From Streptoverticillium olivoreticuli subsp. olivoreticuli (GTDB taxonomy: Bacteria; Actinomycetota; Actinomycetes; Streptomycetales; Streptomycetaceae): a stretch of DNA of 64,000 nt. Position 1 is the stretch's first letter. Every line of letters begins with the position of its first letter. This document shows positions 47,801-56,000 of the stretch, piece after piece. The position numbers were made by a program, and so were the translations under genes. The notes under the pieces were generated by a model that saw only the letters and a program-made list of their open reading frames with translations, ran no database searches and was not told the origin of the DNA. The stretch covers positions 8,149,501 to 8,213,500 of the forward strand of contig NZ_CP031455.1 in assembly GCF_003391135.1 (NCBI RefSeq), in the 5' to 3' direction.

Positions 47801-49627
47801 TGGGGCGTGTGGGGTTCGGCAGACGACTCCGGGTCCGCCCCCGGTCTGGTGGTGTGGGCCCACAGCGGCGACGCGGCCCAGGACGTGACAACGGTGACGG
47901 CCCGGGCACTGCTGACCGTGAACGAGTTCCTGGCGGACGAGCGGTTCGTGGATTCGCGGTTGGTGGTGCTGACGCGCGGTGCTGTGGGTGTGGGTCCGGA
48001 CGAAGGTGTCGCGGACCTGTCGGCGGCCCCGGTGTGGGGTCTGGTGCGGTCGGCGCAGGTGGAGCATCCGGAGCGGCTGGTGCTGGTGGATGTGGAGCCG
48101 GGGCTGTCTGCGGAGGCGGAGGAAGCCGCGCTGCGGACCGCGTTGGGTTCAGGGGAGCCTCAGGTGGCGGTCCGCGGTGGCCGCGCGCTGGTGCCGCGCC
48201 TGGCGCGAGTGGCCGCGTTCCCGGAGGGCAAGGCCGAGGCGTCCTTCAGCGACCGGGGGACGGTCCTGGTGACCGGTGGCACGGGTGGTCTGGGCGCTTT
48301 GGTGGCCCGGCATCTGGTGTCGGCGTACGGGGTGCGGGATCTGCTGCTGGTGTCGCGCCGTGGTGGTGCTGCCGAGGGCGTGGGCCAACTGGTCGCGGAG
48401 TTGGGTGAGTCGGGTGCCCGGGTACGGGTGGAGGCATGTGATGTGGGTGACCGTGATGCCCTCGCCGTCCTGCTCGCCTCGATCCCGGACGACCGCCCGC
48501 TCGCGGGTGTGGTCCACTGCGCGGGCGTCGTCGCGGACGGTGTGGTCGAGTCGCTGGACGCGGAGCGGCTGGCCCGTGTGTTCCGCCCCAAGGCGGACGC
48601 CGCGCTCCATCTGCACGAGTTGACGGCAGGACTCGACCTCTCGGCGTTCGTCCTGTTCTCCTCGGTGGCCGGGGTGTTCGGAGCGGCCGGCCGGGCGAAC
48701 TACTCCGCCGCCAACGCCCTCCTGGACGCCCTCGCGCACGAGCGCCGAGCTCAAGGCCTGCCCGCGGTCTCCGCGGCCTGGGGCCTGTGGGAGGAGGACC
48801 GCGGCATGGGCGGCCAGGTGACCGAGGCCGACCTGGCCCGGATCAGGCGCGAGGGCGCCGTCGCGATGTCCGCGGAGGAGGGACTCGCCCTGTTCGACGC
48901 GGTCCTGGCCCACGACCGGGCCCTGTGCGTACCGGCTCGCCTGGACCTGGCGGCGCTGGGCGGCGCCGACGCTCCGCCACTGCCCGTGCTGCGCCGGCTC
49001 GTACGGCCCGCGCGCAGGCGGTCGGACGCGGCCGTCCGGCAGGAGCACTCGCAGGAGAACGCGGCCGAGAGGCTCGCGGGGCGCCTGGCCGGGCTGTCGG
49101 ACGCCGAGCAGGTGCGTATCCTGCTCGGGCTGATACGCGGTCATGTGGCCACCGTGCTCGGCCACTCCGACCCGGAGGCGGTCTCCCCGGACCGTGGCTT
49201 CCTGGAGTCCGGTTTCAGCTCGGTGGCCGTGGTCGAACTGCGCAACCGCCTCAGCCAGGCAACCGGCCTGCGCTTCTCGGCGGCGACGCTGTTCGACCAC
49301 CCGACCCCCCGGGCCGTGGCGCGGTACGTCCAGGAAAGGCTCGCCGTCACGGCTCCCGCCGATGCGGACTCCGACTCCGGCGCCGCCGTGGAGTTCCGCG
49401 CCGCCCTCTCCGCTCTTCCGCTCCACCGCCTCAAGGAAGTCGGCGTCCTGGACGCTCTGTTGAGGCTCACCGGATTCGACAGCGCACTCGGCGGCTCCGG
49501 CTCCGATGCCGTCGAGGACGGACAGGCCGCCCTGGAGGGCGCCGAACCGCCCGCCGTGACGCCAGAGTCCATCGACGCCATGGATCTGGAAAGTCTCCTG
49601 CACATGGCCACCAACACCGACGCCTGA
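38900..49627 (+). CDS. Type I polyketide synthase: modules 3 and 4
   Basis: A 3575-residue synthase. Residues 1-34 are a coiled-coil docking helix (LLSKLKWVARELHQTRQQL). Module 3: KS (34-460, Cys206), AT (from 569, HAFH 754-757: malonyl), DH (His963, Asp1138), KR (from 1388, VDD 1479-1481, Tyr1536; B-type) and ACP (Ser1704). Module 4: KS (from 1763, Cys1936), AT (from 2294, HAFH 2479-2482: malonyl), DH, KR (from 3120, VAD 3211-3213 keeping the B-type Asp, Tyr3268) and ACP. The module-4 DH keeps His2688 and Asp2863 but has Arg2867 where His/Gln is usual and Pro2821 for the Tyr of the YGP motif, so its activity is doubtful. The module-4 ACP reads GFSS (Ser3440-Ser3441) instead of GFDS. A docking region ends the protein. 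It starts 47 bp after the previous stop. AT tracts of modules 3 and 4 are nearly identical. Confidence 0.97.
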   Translation: MTDDQNLLSKLKWVARELHQTRQQLQSAEQRHREPIAIVGMACRYPGGVSSPEDLWRLVAGNGDAVSDFPEDRGWDTDSLFDPDPDRPGKSATRKGGFLYDAADFDPGFFGISPREALAMDPQQRLLLETSWEAVERAGIDVTTLKGSRTGVYAGVMYHDYAAGLPSVPDEIEGYYGTGTAASVVSGRVPYTFGFTGPAITVDTACSSSLVALHLAVQALRRDECSLALAGGVTVMSSPVMFAEFSRQGGLSVDGRCKAFGAGADGTGWSEGVGVLVLERLSDARRNGHQVLAVIRGSAVNQDGASNGLTAPSGPAQERVIRQALADAGVPADGVDAVEAHGTGTQLGDPIEAQALLATYGQDRPGDRPLWLGSLKSNLGHAQAAAGVGGVIKMVMAMRHGTLPRTLHAEEPTPLVDWSAGAVELLSEARSWPEVDRPRRAGVSSFGISGTNAHVILENAPDEQGPGEEVSPDAPVAVGGPVPWVVSGRTEEALTAQARRLRDHVARQEPLDVRAMGRALATTRSTFEHRAVVVGEDEKALLAGLDALAAGESAAGLVHGVTDGPVRSAVMFTGQGSQRVGMGRELYDAYPVFAEALDEVCAELDRHLERPLKGVLFGVDGEVLDRTEFAQPALFAVEVALFRLVVSWGVRPDFLVGHSIGEIVAAHVAGVFSLEAACALVAARGRLMQALPAGGVMIAVQASEDEVLPLLSDGVSIAAVNGPQSVVIAGDEDAALEVVARFEGRKSKRLTVSHAFHSPHMDAMLEEFRAVAEGLEYHAPGVALVSNVTGALVDADEICSADYWVRHVRRPVRFLDGVRSLEAEGVSVFLELGPDGVLSALGPDCLAEDGERSPVFVAGLRGGGVPESRALLEAVAQVHARGVEVEWPAVLGTGPVARDLPTYAFQRERFWLDVPMSSGDAAGLGLVAAGPPLLGAVVSLPDDRGAVWTGRLSLAEQPWLADHTVFGSAVLPGAVFVELALQAGERVGCGRLEELTLQQPLVLGASGGVRLQVALAAVDETGRCAVTVHSCPDADGDMGALGGEVWTLHATGTLAGVDAPADGGMDTGLGVWPPRGAASVGVSDLYDRLAEQGYGYGPVFQGVRAAWRRGDEVFAEVALPEPASGESTGFGIHPALLDAVLHMSIDPSADEVRLPFVWSGVELPGVGGSVVRVRVVASADGEVSVRAVDESGAPVLSVDRLVTRPVAREQLRAASDGLRDALFEVEWTPAPVSAEAPSEWGVWGAQDASELVVWAHGGAVGESVPAVTASALAVVQEFLADERFVDSRLVVLTRGAVGVGPGEGVADLSAAPVWGLVRSVQVEHPERLVLVDVGPGLSVEAEEAALRTALGSGEPQVAVRGDRALVPRLARLTVPRGEERQPSFGPDGTVLVTGGTGGLGALVARHLVSAYGVRDLLLVSRRGGAAEGVGQLVAELGESGARVRVEACDVGDRDALAALLVSIPGDRPLTGVVHCAGVVDDGVIESLTPDRMAGVLRPKAEAALYLNELTAELDLSAFVLFSSFAGVAGSAGQASYAAANAFLDALAHERRARGLSAVSAAWGLWGEDRGMGGQVAEGDLARIKRLGAVAMSAEEGLALFDAVVAHDRALCVPALLDVAGLRRRGAEDVSPVLRSLARGGARRARAEGSGRGAGLAARIAGLAESERRRVVLDVVRGHASEVLGYGPGQSVGVDTPFKGLGFDSLTAVELRNRLNAATGLRLPASLVFDHPTPKRIAEYLTRELADQVEERPVVVAATSVASDDPIAIVGMACRYPGGVRTPDDLWRLVLDGRDSIGPFPDDRGWNVRDLFDPDKEAAGKSYVAEGGFLYDAADFDPGFFGISPREALAMDPQQRLLLEASWEAIEHAGIDPKSLQGTDTGVFTGVMYHDYASRLPDIPEGLEGFLGYGSAGSVASGRLSYSLGLSGPAMTLDTACSSSLVAMHLAADSLRRGESSLALAGGVTVMASPGAFVEFSRQGGLSSDGRCKAFGAGADGTGWSEGAGVLVLERLSDARRNGHQVLAVVRGSAVNQDGASNGLTAPSGPAQERVIRQALANAGVAARDIDVVEAHGTGTQLGDPIEAQALLATYGQDRPGDRPLWLGSLKSNLGHTQTAAGVGGVIKMVMAMRHGVLPRTLHAEEPTPLVDWSAGAVELLNEARLWPEADRPRRAGVSSFGISGTNAHIILEQAPQEPDAHQETVAGGGLVPWLLSGRTEAALRAQARRLREHIMGQESLDMRAVARALATTRSAFEHRAVVLADHPDAFLAGLDALKQGEGVSGLVSGAADGPVRSAVMFTGQGSQRVGMGRELYDAYPVFAEALDEVCAELDRHLERPLMGVLFGVDGEVLDRTEFAQPALFAVEVALFRLVVSWGVRPDFLVGHSIGEVVAAHVAGVFSLEDACALVVARGRLMQALPTGGVMIAVQASEGEVLPHLTERVSIAAVNGPQSVVIAGDEDAALAVVARFEGRKSKRLTVSHAFHSPHMDAMLEEFRAVAEGLEYHAPGVALVSNVTGALADADEVCSADYWVRHVRQSVRFLDGVRSLEAEGVSVFLELGPDGVLSALGPDCLTADDDISPLFATGLRGADVPEPRALLEAVAQVHTRGAEVEWPAVLGAGPVARDLPTYAFQRERFWLDVPMSSGDAAGLGLVAAGHPLLGATVSLPDGRGALWTGRLSLAEQPWLADHTVFGRVVLPGSALVELALQAGDHARCPHLEELTYRRPLVLPDEAGAAVSIQVLISAAGEDGRSVVEVFARPGDAADDADWTLHASGALTRSGGEANTEDAFAGVRQDAWPPAGASALPVEELYEHMARTDIGPGPAFQGIRAAWRRGEETFAEVALPEPVSDEAAAYGIHPALLDAVSRVALPGGTEAADGARLPSVWSGVELSGVGASVVRVRVAPSADGDVSVQAVDASGAPVLSVARLAARPVTREELRSAGGAMRDALFDVDWTAVPVPAEPPSRWGVWGSADDSGSAPGLVVWAHSGDAAQDVTTVTARALLTVNEFLADERFVDSRLVVLTRGAVGVGPDEGVADLSAAPVWGLVRSAQVEHPERLVLVDVEPGLSAEAEEAALRTALGSGEPQVAVRGGRALVPRLARVAAFPEGKAEASFSDRGTVLVTGGTGGLGALVARHLVSAYGVRDLLLVSRRGGAAEGVGQLVAELGESGARVRVEACDVGDRDALAVLLASIPDDRPLAGVVHCAGVVADGVVESLDAERLARVFRPKADAALHLHELTAGLDLSAFVLFSSVAGVFGAAGRANYSAANALLDALAHERRAQGLPAVSAAWGLWEEDRGMGGQVTEADLARIRREGAVAMSAEEGLALFDAVLAHDRALCVPARLDLAALGGADAPPLPVLRRLVRPARRRSDAAVRQEHSQENAAERLAGRLAGLSDAEQVRILLGLIRGHVATVLGHSDPEAVSPDRGFLESGFSSVAVVELRNRLSQATGLRFSAATLFDHPTPRAVARYVQERLAVTAPADADSDSGAAVEFRAALSALPLHRLKEVGVLDALLRLTGFDSALGGSGSDAVEDGQAALEGAEPPAVTPESIDAMDLESLLHMATNTDA

Positions 49628-49649
49628 ACAACCCCTCGGGAGTTTGCTG

Positions 49650-52600
49650 ATGGACACCACCGACAAGCGAGTCGTAGAGGCGCTGCGCGCGTCGATCAAG
49701 GAAACCGAGCGGCTGAAGCAGCAGCACCAGCAGCTCGTGGAGTCGCTGAACGAACCGATCGCCATCGTCGGCATGGCCTGCCGCCTCCCCGGCGGGATCC
49801 TCTCCCCGGAGGACCTGTGGCGGTTCCTCCTCGCCGAAGGAGACGCGATCGGCGCGTTCCCCGACGACCGCGGCTGGGACCTGGACGCGCTCTACGACCC
49901 CGAGCAGCTGCGGCAGGGCACCCTGTACGTGAACGAGGGGGGTTTCGTCGAGGGCGCGGCCGAGTTCGACCCCGCCTTCTTCGGCATCTCGCCGCGCGAG
50001 GCGCTGGCGATGGACCCGCAGCAGCGGCTGCTGCTGGAGACCGGCTGGGAGTCCTTCGAGCGGGCCGGTATCGACCCGGCCGCGCTGCGGGGCACGGATG
50101 TCGGTGTCTTCTCCGGCACCAACATCCAGGACTACTCCTCGCTGCTCCTCAGCTCGCCCGGCGCCCACGAGGGGCACGTCGGGACGGGCAACGCGGCCGC
50201 GGTGCTGTCCGGCCGCCTCGCCTACACCTTCGGCTTCGAGGGCCCGGCCGTGACCGTCGACACGGCGTGCTCCTCCTCGCTGGTCACGCTGCACCTGGCC
50301 GCGCAGTCCCTGCGGCAGCGGGAGTGCTCGCTGGCGCTGGCGGGCGGGGTGACGGTGATGTCCACGCCGATGGGGTTCGTCGAGTACACCAGCCAGCGGG
50401 TGCTGGCCAAGGACGGGCGCTGCAAGTCGTTCGCGGCCTCCGCCGACGGCACCGGTTTCTCGGAGGGCGCCGGCATGCTCCTGCTGGAGCGGCTGTCGGA
50501 CGCCCGGCGCCACGGCCACCCCGTCCTGGGCCTGGTCCGCGGGTCCGCCGTCAACCAGGACGGTGCCAGCAGCAGCCTGACCGCGCCCAACGGCCGGGCC
50601 CAGCAGCGGGTGATCCTGCAGGCGCTGGCCAACGCCCGGGTCCCGTCGGACCAGGTCGACGTGCTGGAGGCGCACGGCACCGGCACCGAACTCGGGGACC
50701 CGATCGAGGCGGAGGCACTGCTCGCCACCTACGGCAAGGACCGTACGCCCGAACAGCCGCTGTGGCTGGGGTCGGTGAAGTCCAACATCGGCCACACCCA
50801 GGCGGCGGCCGGCCTCGCCGGAGTCATCAAGATGGTCCTGGCCATGCGGCACGGCCTCGTTCCCAGGACGCTGCACGTCGACAGCCCCACGCCGCACGTG
50901 GACTGGGAGGCCGGCACGGTGCGGCTGGCCGCCGAGCCCGTCGCGTGGCCCGAGCACGGGCGGCCGCGCCGCGCCGGGGTCTCGTCGTTCGGGATCAGCG
51001 GCACCAACGCCCACGTCATCCTCGAACAGGCCCCCCAGGAGCCCGAACCGCGGCCGACGGCGGAGGGGACGGAGCCGGCAGGCCCCCTCCTGTGGACCGT
51101 CTCCGGGCGCAGCGACCAGGCACTGCGCGACCAGGCGGCCCGGCTCGCCGCCCACGTGCGCGACAACCCGGAGCTGCCGGCCGCCGACCTGGCCGTGTCC
51201 CTCGCGGGCCGTACCGCGTTCGAGCACCGCGCCGTCGTGGTGGGCACGGACCGCACCGACCTCGAAGCAGGGCTCGACGCGCTGGTGGCCGGCGGCGAGG
51301 ACACCCGCCTGGTCCGGGCGGCGGGCACCGTGTCGGGCAAGACCGTGTTCGTCTTCCCCGGGCAGGGCTCGCACTGGCCGGACATGGCCGGGCGGCTGCT
51401 GGAGACATCGCCGGTGTTCCGCGAGCGGATCGAGGAGTGCGACGAAGCGCTCGCCGCGTACGTGGACTGGTCGTTGACGGACGTCCTGCGCCAGGCACCG
51501 GGGGCGCCGTCCCTGGCCCGCCTGGACGTGGTGCAGCCCGTGCTGTTCTCCGTCATGGTGGCGCTCGCCGGACTGTGGCGGTCGCAGGGCGTCGAGCCCG
51601 ATGCCGTCATCGGCCACTCTCAGGGGGAGGTCGCCGCCGCGTACGTCGCGGGCGCGCTGTCGCTGAAGGACGCGGCGCGCATCGTCACCCTGCGCAGCGT
51701 CCTGCTGAACCGGCTGACGGGGAAGGGCGCCATGGCGTCGTTCCTGCTGTCCGCCGAGGAGGTGGCGCGGCGCATCGAACCCTACGGCGACAGGCTGGCG
51801 ATCGCCGCGGTGAACGGCCCCACGTCGGTCGTCGTGTGCGGCGAGCCGGGGGCCGTGGACGAGCTCGTGGCGATGTGCATAGCGGACCGGGTACGGGCGC
51901 GGAAGGTGCCCGCCGCGACCGCGGCGGGCCACTCCGCGCAGGTCGAGGCGGTGCGCGAGGAGTTCGTCGACGGGCTGTCGTCGGTCGCGCCGCGCCAGGG
52001 CGACGTGCCCTTCTACTCGACGGTCGCCGGTGAAGTGGTCGACACCACCGCGCTGGACGCCGGGTACTGGTACCGGAACCTGCGCGAGCCGGTCCTCCTC
52101 GAAGGAGCCGTGCGCAGGCTCCTGGAGGACGAGCACCGCTTCTTCGTCGAGATCAGCCCGCACCCCGTGCTGACCGTGCCGCTCCAGGAGACCTTCGCGC
52201 AGGCGGGCGCGCCGGCCACGGCGGTGGGCACGCTGCGCCGGGACGAGGGCGGGGAGGAGCGGTTCCTCACCTCGGTCGCCGAGGCGTACGTGAGGGGGCT
52301 CCCGCTCGACCTGGTCCGCATGCCGCAGCTGTCCGGCGCCCGCCGTGCGGACCTGCCGACGTACGCCTTCCAGCGCAGGCGGTTCTGGCCGGACGTGCGG
52401 CTCGTCCCGGCGCCGTCACCGATGGTGGCGGCCGCCTCGGACGCCATCGGCACCGGTCCGGACGAGGAGGTGACCGGCACCACCGGACACATGCTGCGGC
52501 GCCTGGCCGAGCTGCCTCGGGAGGAGCACGACGCCGTCCTGGTGGACCTGGTGTGCGAGCAGGCCGCCGCCGTGCTCGGTCACGACTCGGCCGAGGAGAT

Positions 52601-53024
52601 GGAGATGGCGCGGCCGTTCCAGGATCTCGGCTTCGACTCGCTCACGGCCGTCGAACTGCGCAACCGGCTCGGCGCCGCGCTCGACCTCGCCCTCCCCGTC
52701 AGCCTCGTCTTCGACCACCCCACGCCCCAGGAGCTCGTCGACCACCTGGCGTCGGCTGTGGCGGACGCCCTGCCCGACGTCGCCGCCACCGAGCGCTCCG
52801 AGGCGCTGGCCCACCTCGACAAGCTGGAGGCCGCGCTGGCCGGGCTGAGCGCGGGCCCCGAGGAGAACGAGGAAATCAGCAGGCGACTGCAGCGCGTCCT
52901 CACCGACTGGACGGAAGCCCGGGCCGCCGCGGAAAGCGCCTTGGGCGCCGTGGGCGACGAATTCCAGGTGGCCACGGACGAGGAGATGTTCGACATCATC
53001 GGCAAGAAATTCGGAATTTCGTAG
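49650..53024 (+). CDS. Type I polyketide synthase: module 5 (KS-AT-ACP)
   Basis: A 1124-residue single-module synthase with no reductive domain. Residues 1-33 are an N-terminal docking helix (VVEALRASIKETERLKQQ). The KS has Cys207. The AT (from about 565, Ser657 in GHSQG) carries AAGH at 758-761 in place of YASH or HAFH. XAGH motifs are associated with ethylmalonyl or larger alkylmalonyl units, so an ethyl branch is predicted. ACP Ser997 in GFDSL. The C-terminal 95 residues form a docking region ending EMFDIIGKKFGIS. I start it at ATG 49650 (GGAG seven bases upstream) rather than a TTG two codons earlier. Because no KR is present, the beta-keto group made by this module stays unreduced. Confidence 0.95.
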   Translation: MDTTDKRVVEALRASIKETERLKQQHQQLVESLNEPIAIVGMACRLPGGILSPEDLWRFLLAEGDAIGAFPDDRGWDLDALYDPEQLRQGTLYVNEGGFVEGAAEFDPAFFGISPREALAMDPQQRLLLETGWESFERAGIDPAALRGTDVGVFSGTNIQDYSSLLLSSPGAHEGHVGTGNAAAVLSGRLAYTFGFEGPAVTVDTACSSSLVTLHLAAQSLRQRECSLALAGGVTVMSTPMGFVEYTSQRVLAKDGRCKSFAASADGTGFSEGAGMLLLERLSDARRHGHPVLGLVRGSAVNQDGASSSLTAPNGRAQQRVILQALANARVPSDQVDVLEAHGTGTELGDPIEAEALLATYGKDRTPEQPLWLGSVKSNIGHTQAAAGLAGVIKMVLAMRHGLVPRTLHVDSPTPHVDWEAGTVRLAAEPVAWPEHGRPRRAGVSSFGISGTNAHVILEQAPQEPEPRPTAEGTEPAGPLLWTVSGRSDQALRDQAARLAAHVRDNPELPAADLAVSLAGRTAFEHRAVVVGTDRTDLEAGLDALVAGGEDTRLVRAAGTVSGKTVFVFPGQGSHWPDMAGRLLETSPVFRERIEECDEALAAYVDWSLTDVLRQAPGAPSLARLDVVQPVLFSVMVALAGLWRSQGVEPDAVIGHSQGEVAAAYVAGALSLKDAARIVTLRSVLLNRLTGKGAMASFLLSAEEVARRIEPYGDRLAIAAVNGPTSVVVCGEPGAVDELVAMCIADRVRARKVPAATAAGHSAQVEAVREEFVDGLSSVAPRQGDVPFYSTVAGEVVDTTALDAGYWYRNLREPVLLEGAVRRLLEDEHRFFVEISPHPVLTVPLQETFAQAGAPATAVGTLRRDEGGEERFLTSVAEAYVRGLPLDLVRMPQLSGARRADLPTYAFQRRRFWPDVRLVPAPSPMVAAASDAIGTGPDEEVTGTTGHMLRRLAELPREEHDAVLVDLVCEQAAAVLGHDSAEEMEMARPFQDLGFDSLTAVELRNRLGAALDLALPVSLVFDHPTPQELVDHLASAVADALPDVAATERSEALAHLDKLEAALAGLSAGPEENEEISRRLQRVLTDWTEARAAAESALGAVGDEFQVATDEEMFDIIGKKFGIS

Positions 53025-53072
53025 ACCGGTCACCGGATCACAGTCCGAAGAGTCAGGTGTGAGGGGGCCGAA

Positions 53073-56000
53073 ATGGCTGACGAAGAAAAGCTCCGCTATT
53101 ACTTGAAGCGGGTGTCCGCCGAACTCGAGGCGACCCAGGAGCGGCTGCGCGAGGCGGAGGAGCGGCGCACGGAACCCATCGCCATCGTCGGGATGGCGTG
53201 CCGGTTCCCGGGCGGCGCCGACACCCCGGAGCGGCTGTGGGAACTGCTGGCGGCCGGCGGGGACGCGATCGGAGAGTTCCCGCGGGACCGCGGATGGGGC
53301 ACCGGGCCCCAGGACGGCGCGGATCAGGAGCCGACGGAAGGCCCGTACGCCCGGACGGGCGGATTCCTGCACGGCGCCGCCGAGTTCGACCCGGGCTTCT
53401 TCGGGATCTCGCCGCTCGAAGCGCTGGCGATGGATCCGCAGCAGCGGCTGCTGCTGGAGACCTCGTGGGAGGCGATCGAGCGGGCGGGCATCGATCCGGC
53501 CGCTCTCAAGGGCACCGACACCGGGGCCTTCCTGAGCACCAGCTACCAGGAGTACCTGGCCCGGTTGCAGCAGACCGGATCGGTCGTCGAGGGATTCCTG
53601 CTGTCCGGAAGCAGCGTGAGCGTGGCCTCCGGCCGGGTCGCCTACGTGCTGGGTCTGTCGGGCCCCGCGATGACGCTGGACACGGCGTGCTCGTCTTCGC
53701 TGGTGGCGATGCACCTGGCGGCGGACTCGCTGCGGCGCGGCGAGAGCTCCCTCGCCCTGGCCGGCGCCGCGACGGTCATGGCCACCGAGGTCATGTTCGA
53801 GGAGTTCAGCCGTCAGGGCGGGCTGTCGTCCGACGGCCGGTGCAAGGCGTTCGGTGCCGGGGCGGACGGCACGGGGTGGTCCGAGGGCGCCGGTGTGCTC
53901 GTTCTGGAGCGGCTGTCGGACGCCCACAGGAACGGCCATCAGGTGCTCGCCGTCATCCGCGGCAGTGCGGTCAACCAGGACGGCGCGAGCAATGGGCTGA
54001 CGGCGCCGAGCGGTCCCGCGCAGGAGCGCGTCATCCGCCAGGCGCTCGCCGACGCGGGCATCTCGGCGGCCGACGTGGACGCGGTGGAGGCGCACGGTAC
54101 GGGCACCCGGCTGGGTGATCCGATCGAGGCACAGGCGTTGCTGGCCACCTATGGCCAGGACCGGCCCGGCGACCGGCCGTTGTGGCTGGGCTCGCTCAAG
54201 TCCAACCTCGGGCACACCCAGACGGCTGCCGGTGTGGGCGGTGTGATCAAGATGGTGATGGCCATGCGCCACGGCGTGCTCCCGCGCACCTTGCACGTGG
54301 AGGAGCCGACGCCGCTGGTGGACTGGTCGGCCGGCGCCGTCGAGCTGTTGAACGAGGCGCGGCCCTGGCCGCGGACCGACCGTCCGCGTCGCGCGGGTGT
54401 GTCGTCGTTCGGCATCAGCGGCACCAACGCGCACATCATCCTCGAACAGGCTCCCCAGGAGCCGGACGCGCGCCAGGAGACGGTCGCCGGTGGCGGCCTG
54501 GTGCCGTGGCTCCTCTCGGGCCGCACGGAGGCGGCCCTGCGCGCCCAGGCGCGACGGCTGCGCGAACACGCCGCCGGGCAGGAGCCGTTGGACGCGCGCG
54601 CGATCGGCCGCGCCCTGACGACGACCCGGTCGGCCTTCGAGCACCGGGCCGTGGTCCTCGCCGACCACGCCGATGCCTTCCTCGCCGGCCTCGACGCGCT
54701 GGCCGACGGGCAGCTGCCGGACCACGTCGTCACCGGCGTCGCGCCGGGGAGGCCGGCCAAGGGGAAGATGGCGTTCCTGTTTACCGGGCAGGGCAGCCAG
54801 CGGGCGGGCATGGGACGCGACCTGCACGCCGCGTTCCCGGTCTTCGCCGAGGCCCTGGAGGAGGCCGCGGCACACCTGGACGGGCACCTCGACGAGCCGC
54901 TGCTGCGGGTGATGTTCGCGCCCGACGGCGACCCGCTCGCCGGGCTGCTGGACCGCACGGACTACGCCCAGCCGGCCATCTTCGCCTACGAGGTGGCGAT
55001 GTTCCGCCTGCTGGGGAGCTGGGGCGTGCGCCCCGACATCCTGGCCGGCCACTCGCTCGGCGAACTGTCCGCGGCCTGCGTGGCCGGTGTGCTCAACCTG
55101 CCGCAGGCGGCCGCCCTCGTCGCCGCGCGCGGGCGCCTCATGCACGCCCTGCCCGCCGGCGGCGCGATGATCGCCGTGCAGGCGGCCGAGGAGGAGGTCC
55201 GCGCGAGCCTCGCGGGCCGGGAAGGCGCGGTGGACATCGCCGCGCTGAACGGCCCCACGTCGGTCGTCCTCTCGGGCGACGAGGACGCGGTCACCGAACT
55301 CGCCGCCCACTGGGCGGCGCGGGGCCGCAAGACCAACCGGCTGAAGGTGAGCCACGCCTTCCACTCCCCGCACATGGACGCCATGACCGAGGAGTTCGGC
55401 CGCGTCGCCGCGGGCCTGTCGTACGGGCCCCCGCGGATCCCGGTCGTCTCGGACGTCACCGGCGAACTGCTCGACGCGCGCCAGGCCCAGGACCCCGCGT
55501 ACTGGGTGGACCACATCCGCCGCGCGGTGCGCTTCCACGACCAGACGGTCCGTCTGCAGCGGTACGGGGCAGGCGCCTTCGTCGAGGTGGGCCCCGACAC
55601 GGTGCTCGGTCCGGCGGCCCAGGGCTGCCTGACGGCCGGACCCGGCAGGACCGCGCCCGTGCTGGTGTCCGTCGCGCACGCCGACCGCGCCGAGGTGCCC
55701 GCGCTGCTCACCGCGCTGGCCACGCTGCACACCCGCGGCGTGGGCGTCGACTGGCGGGCGTGGTTCGGCGACGGGCCGTGCCCGGGCGACCTGCCCACCT
55801 ACGCGTTCCAGAAGCAGCACTACTGGCCGTCGGGCCCCACCGGGTGGCAGGCCGCTCCGGCCCGCTCCGCTCCCGTACCGCCCCGGGCGGACGCGGACGA
55901 GGGCGGCCGGGCCGGGCACGCCGCGGCGCTGCGGGCGCTGCCCCCCGGTGAGCGGTACGACGCGCTGCTGCGGATGGTGCGCGGCGCGGCGGCCGCCGTC

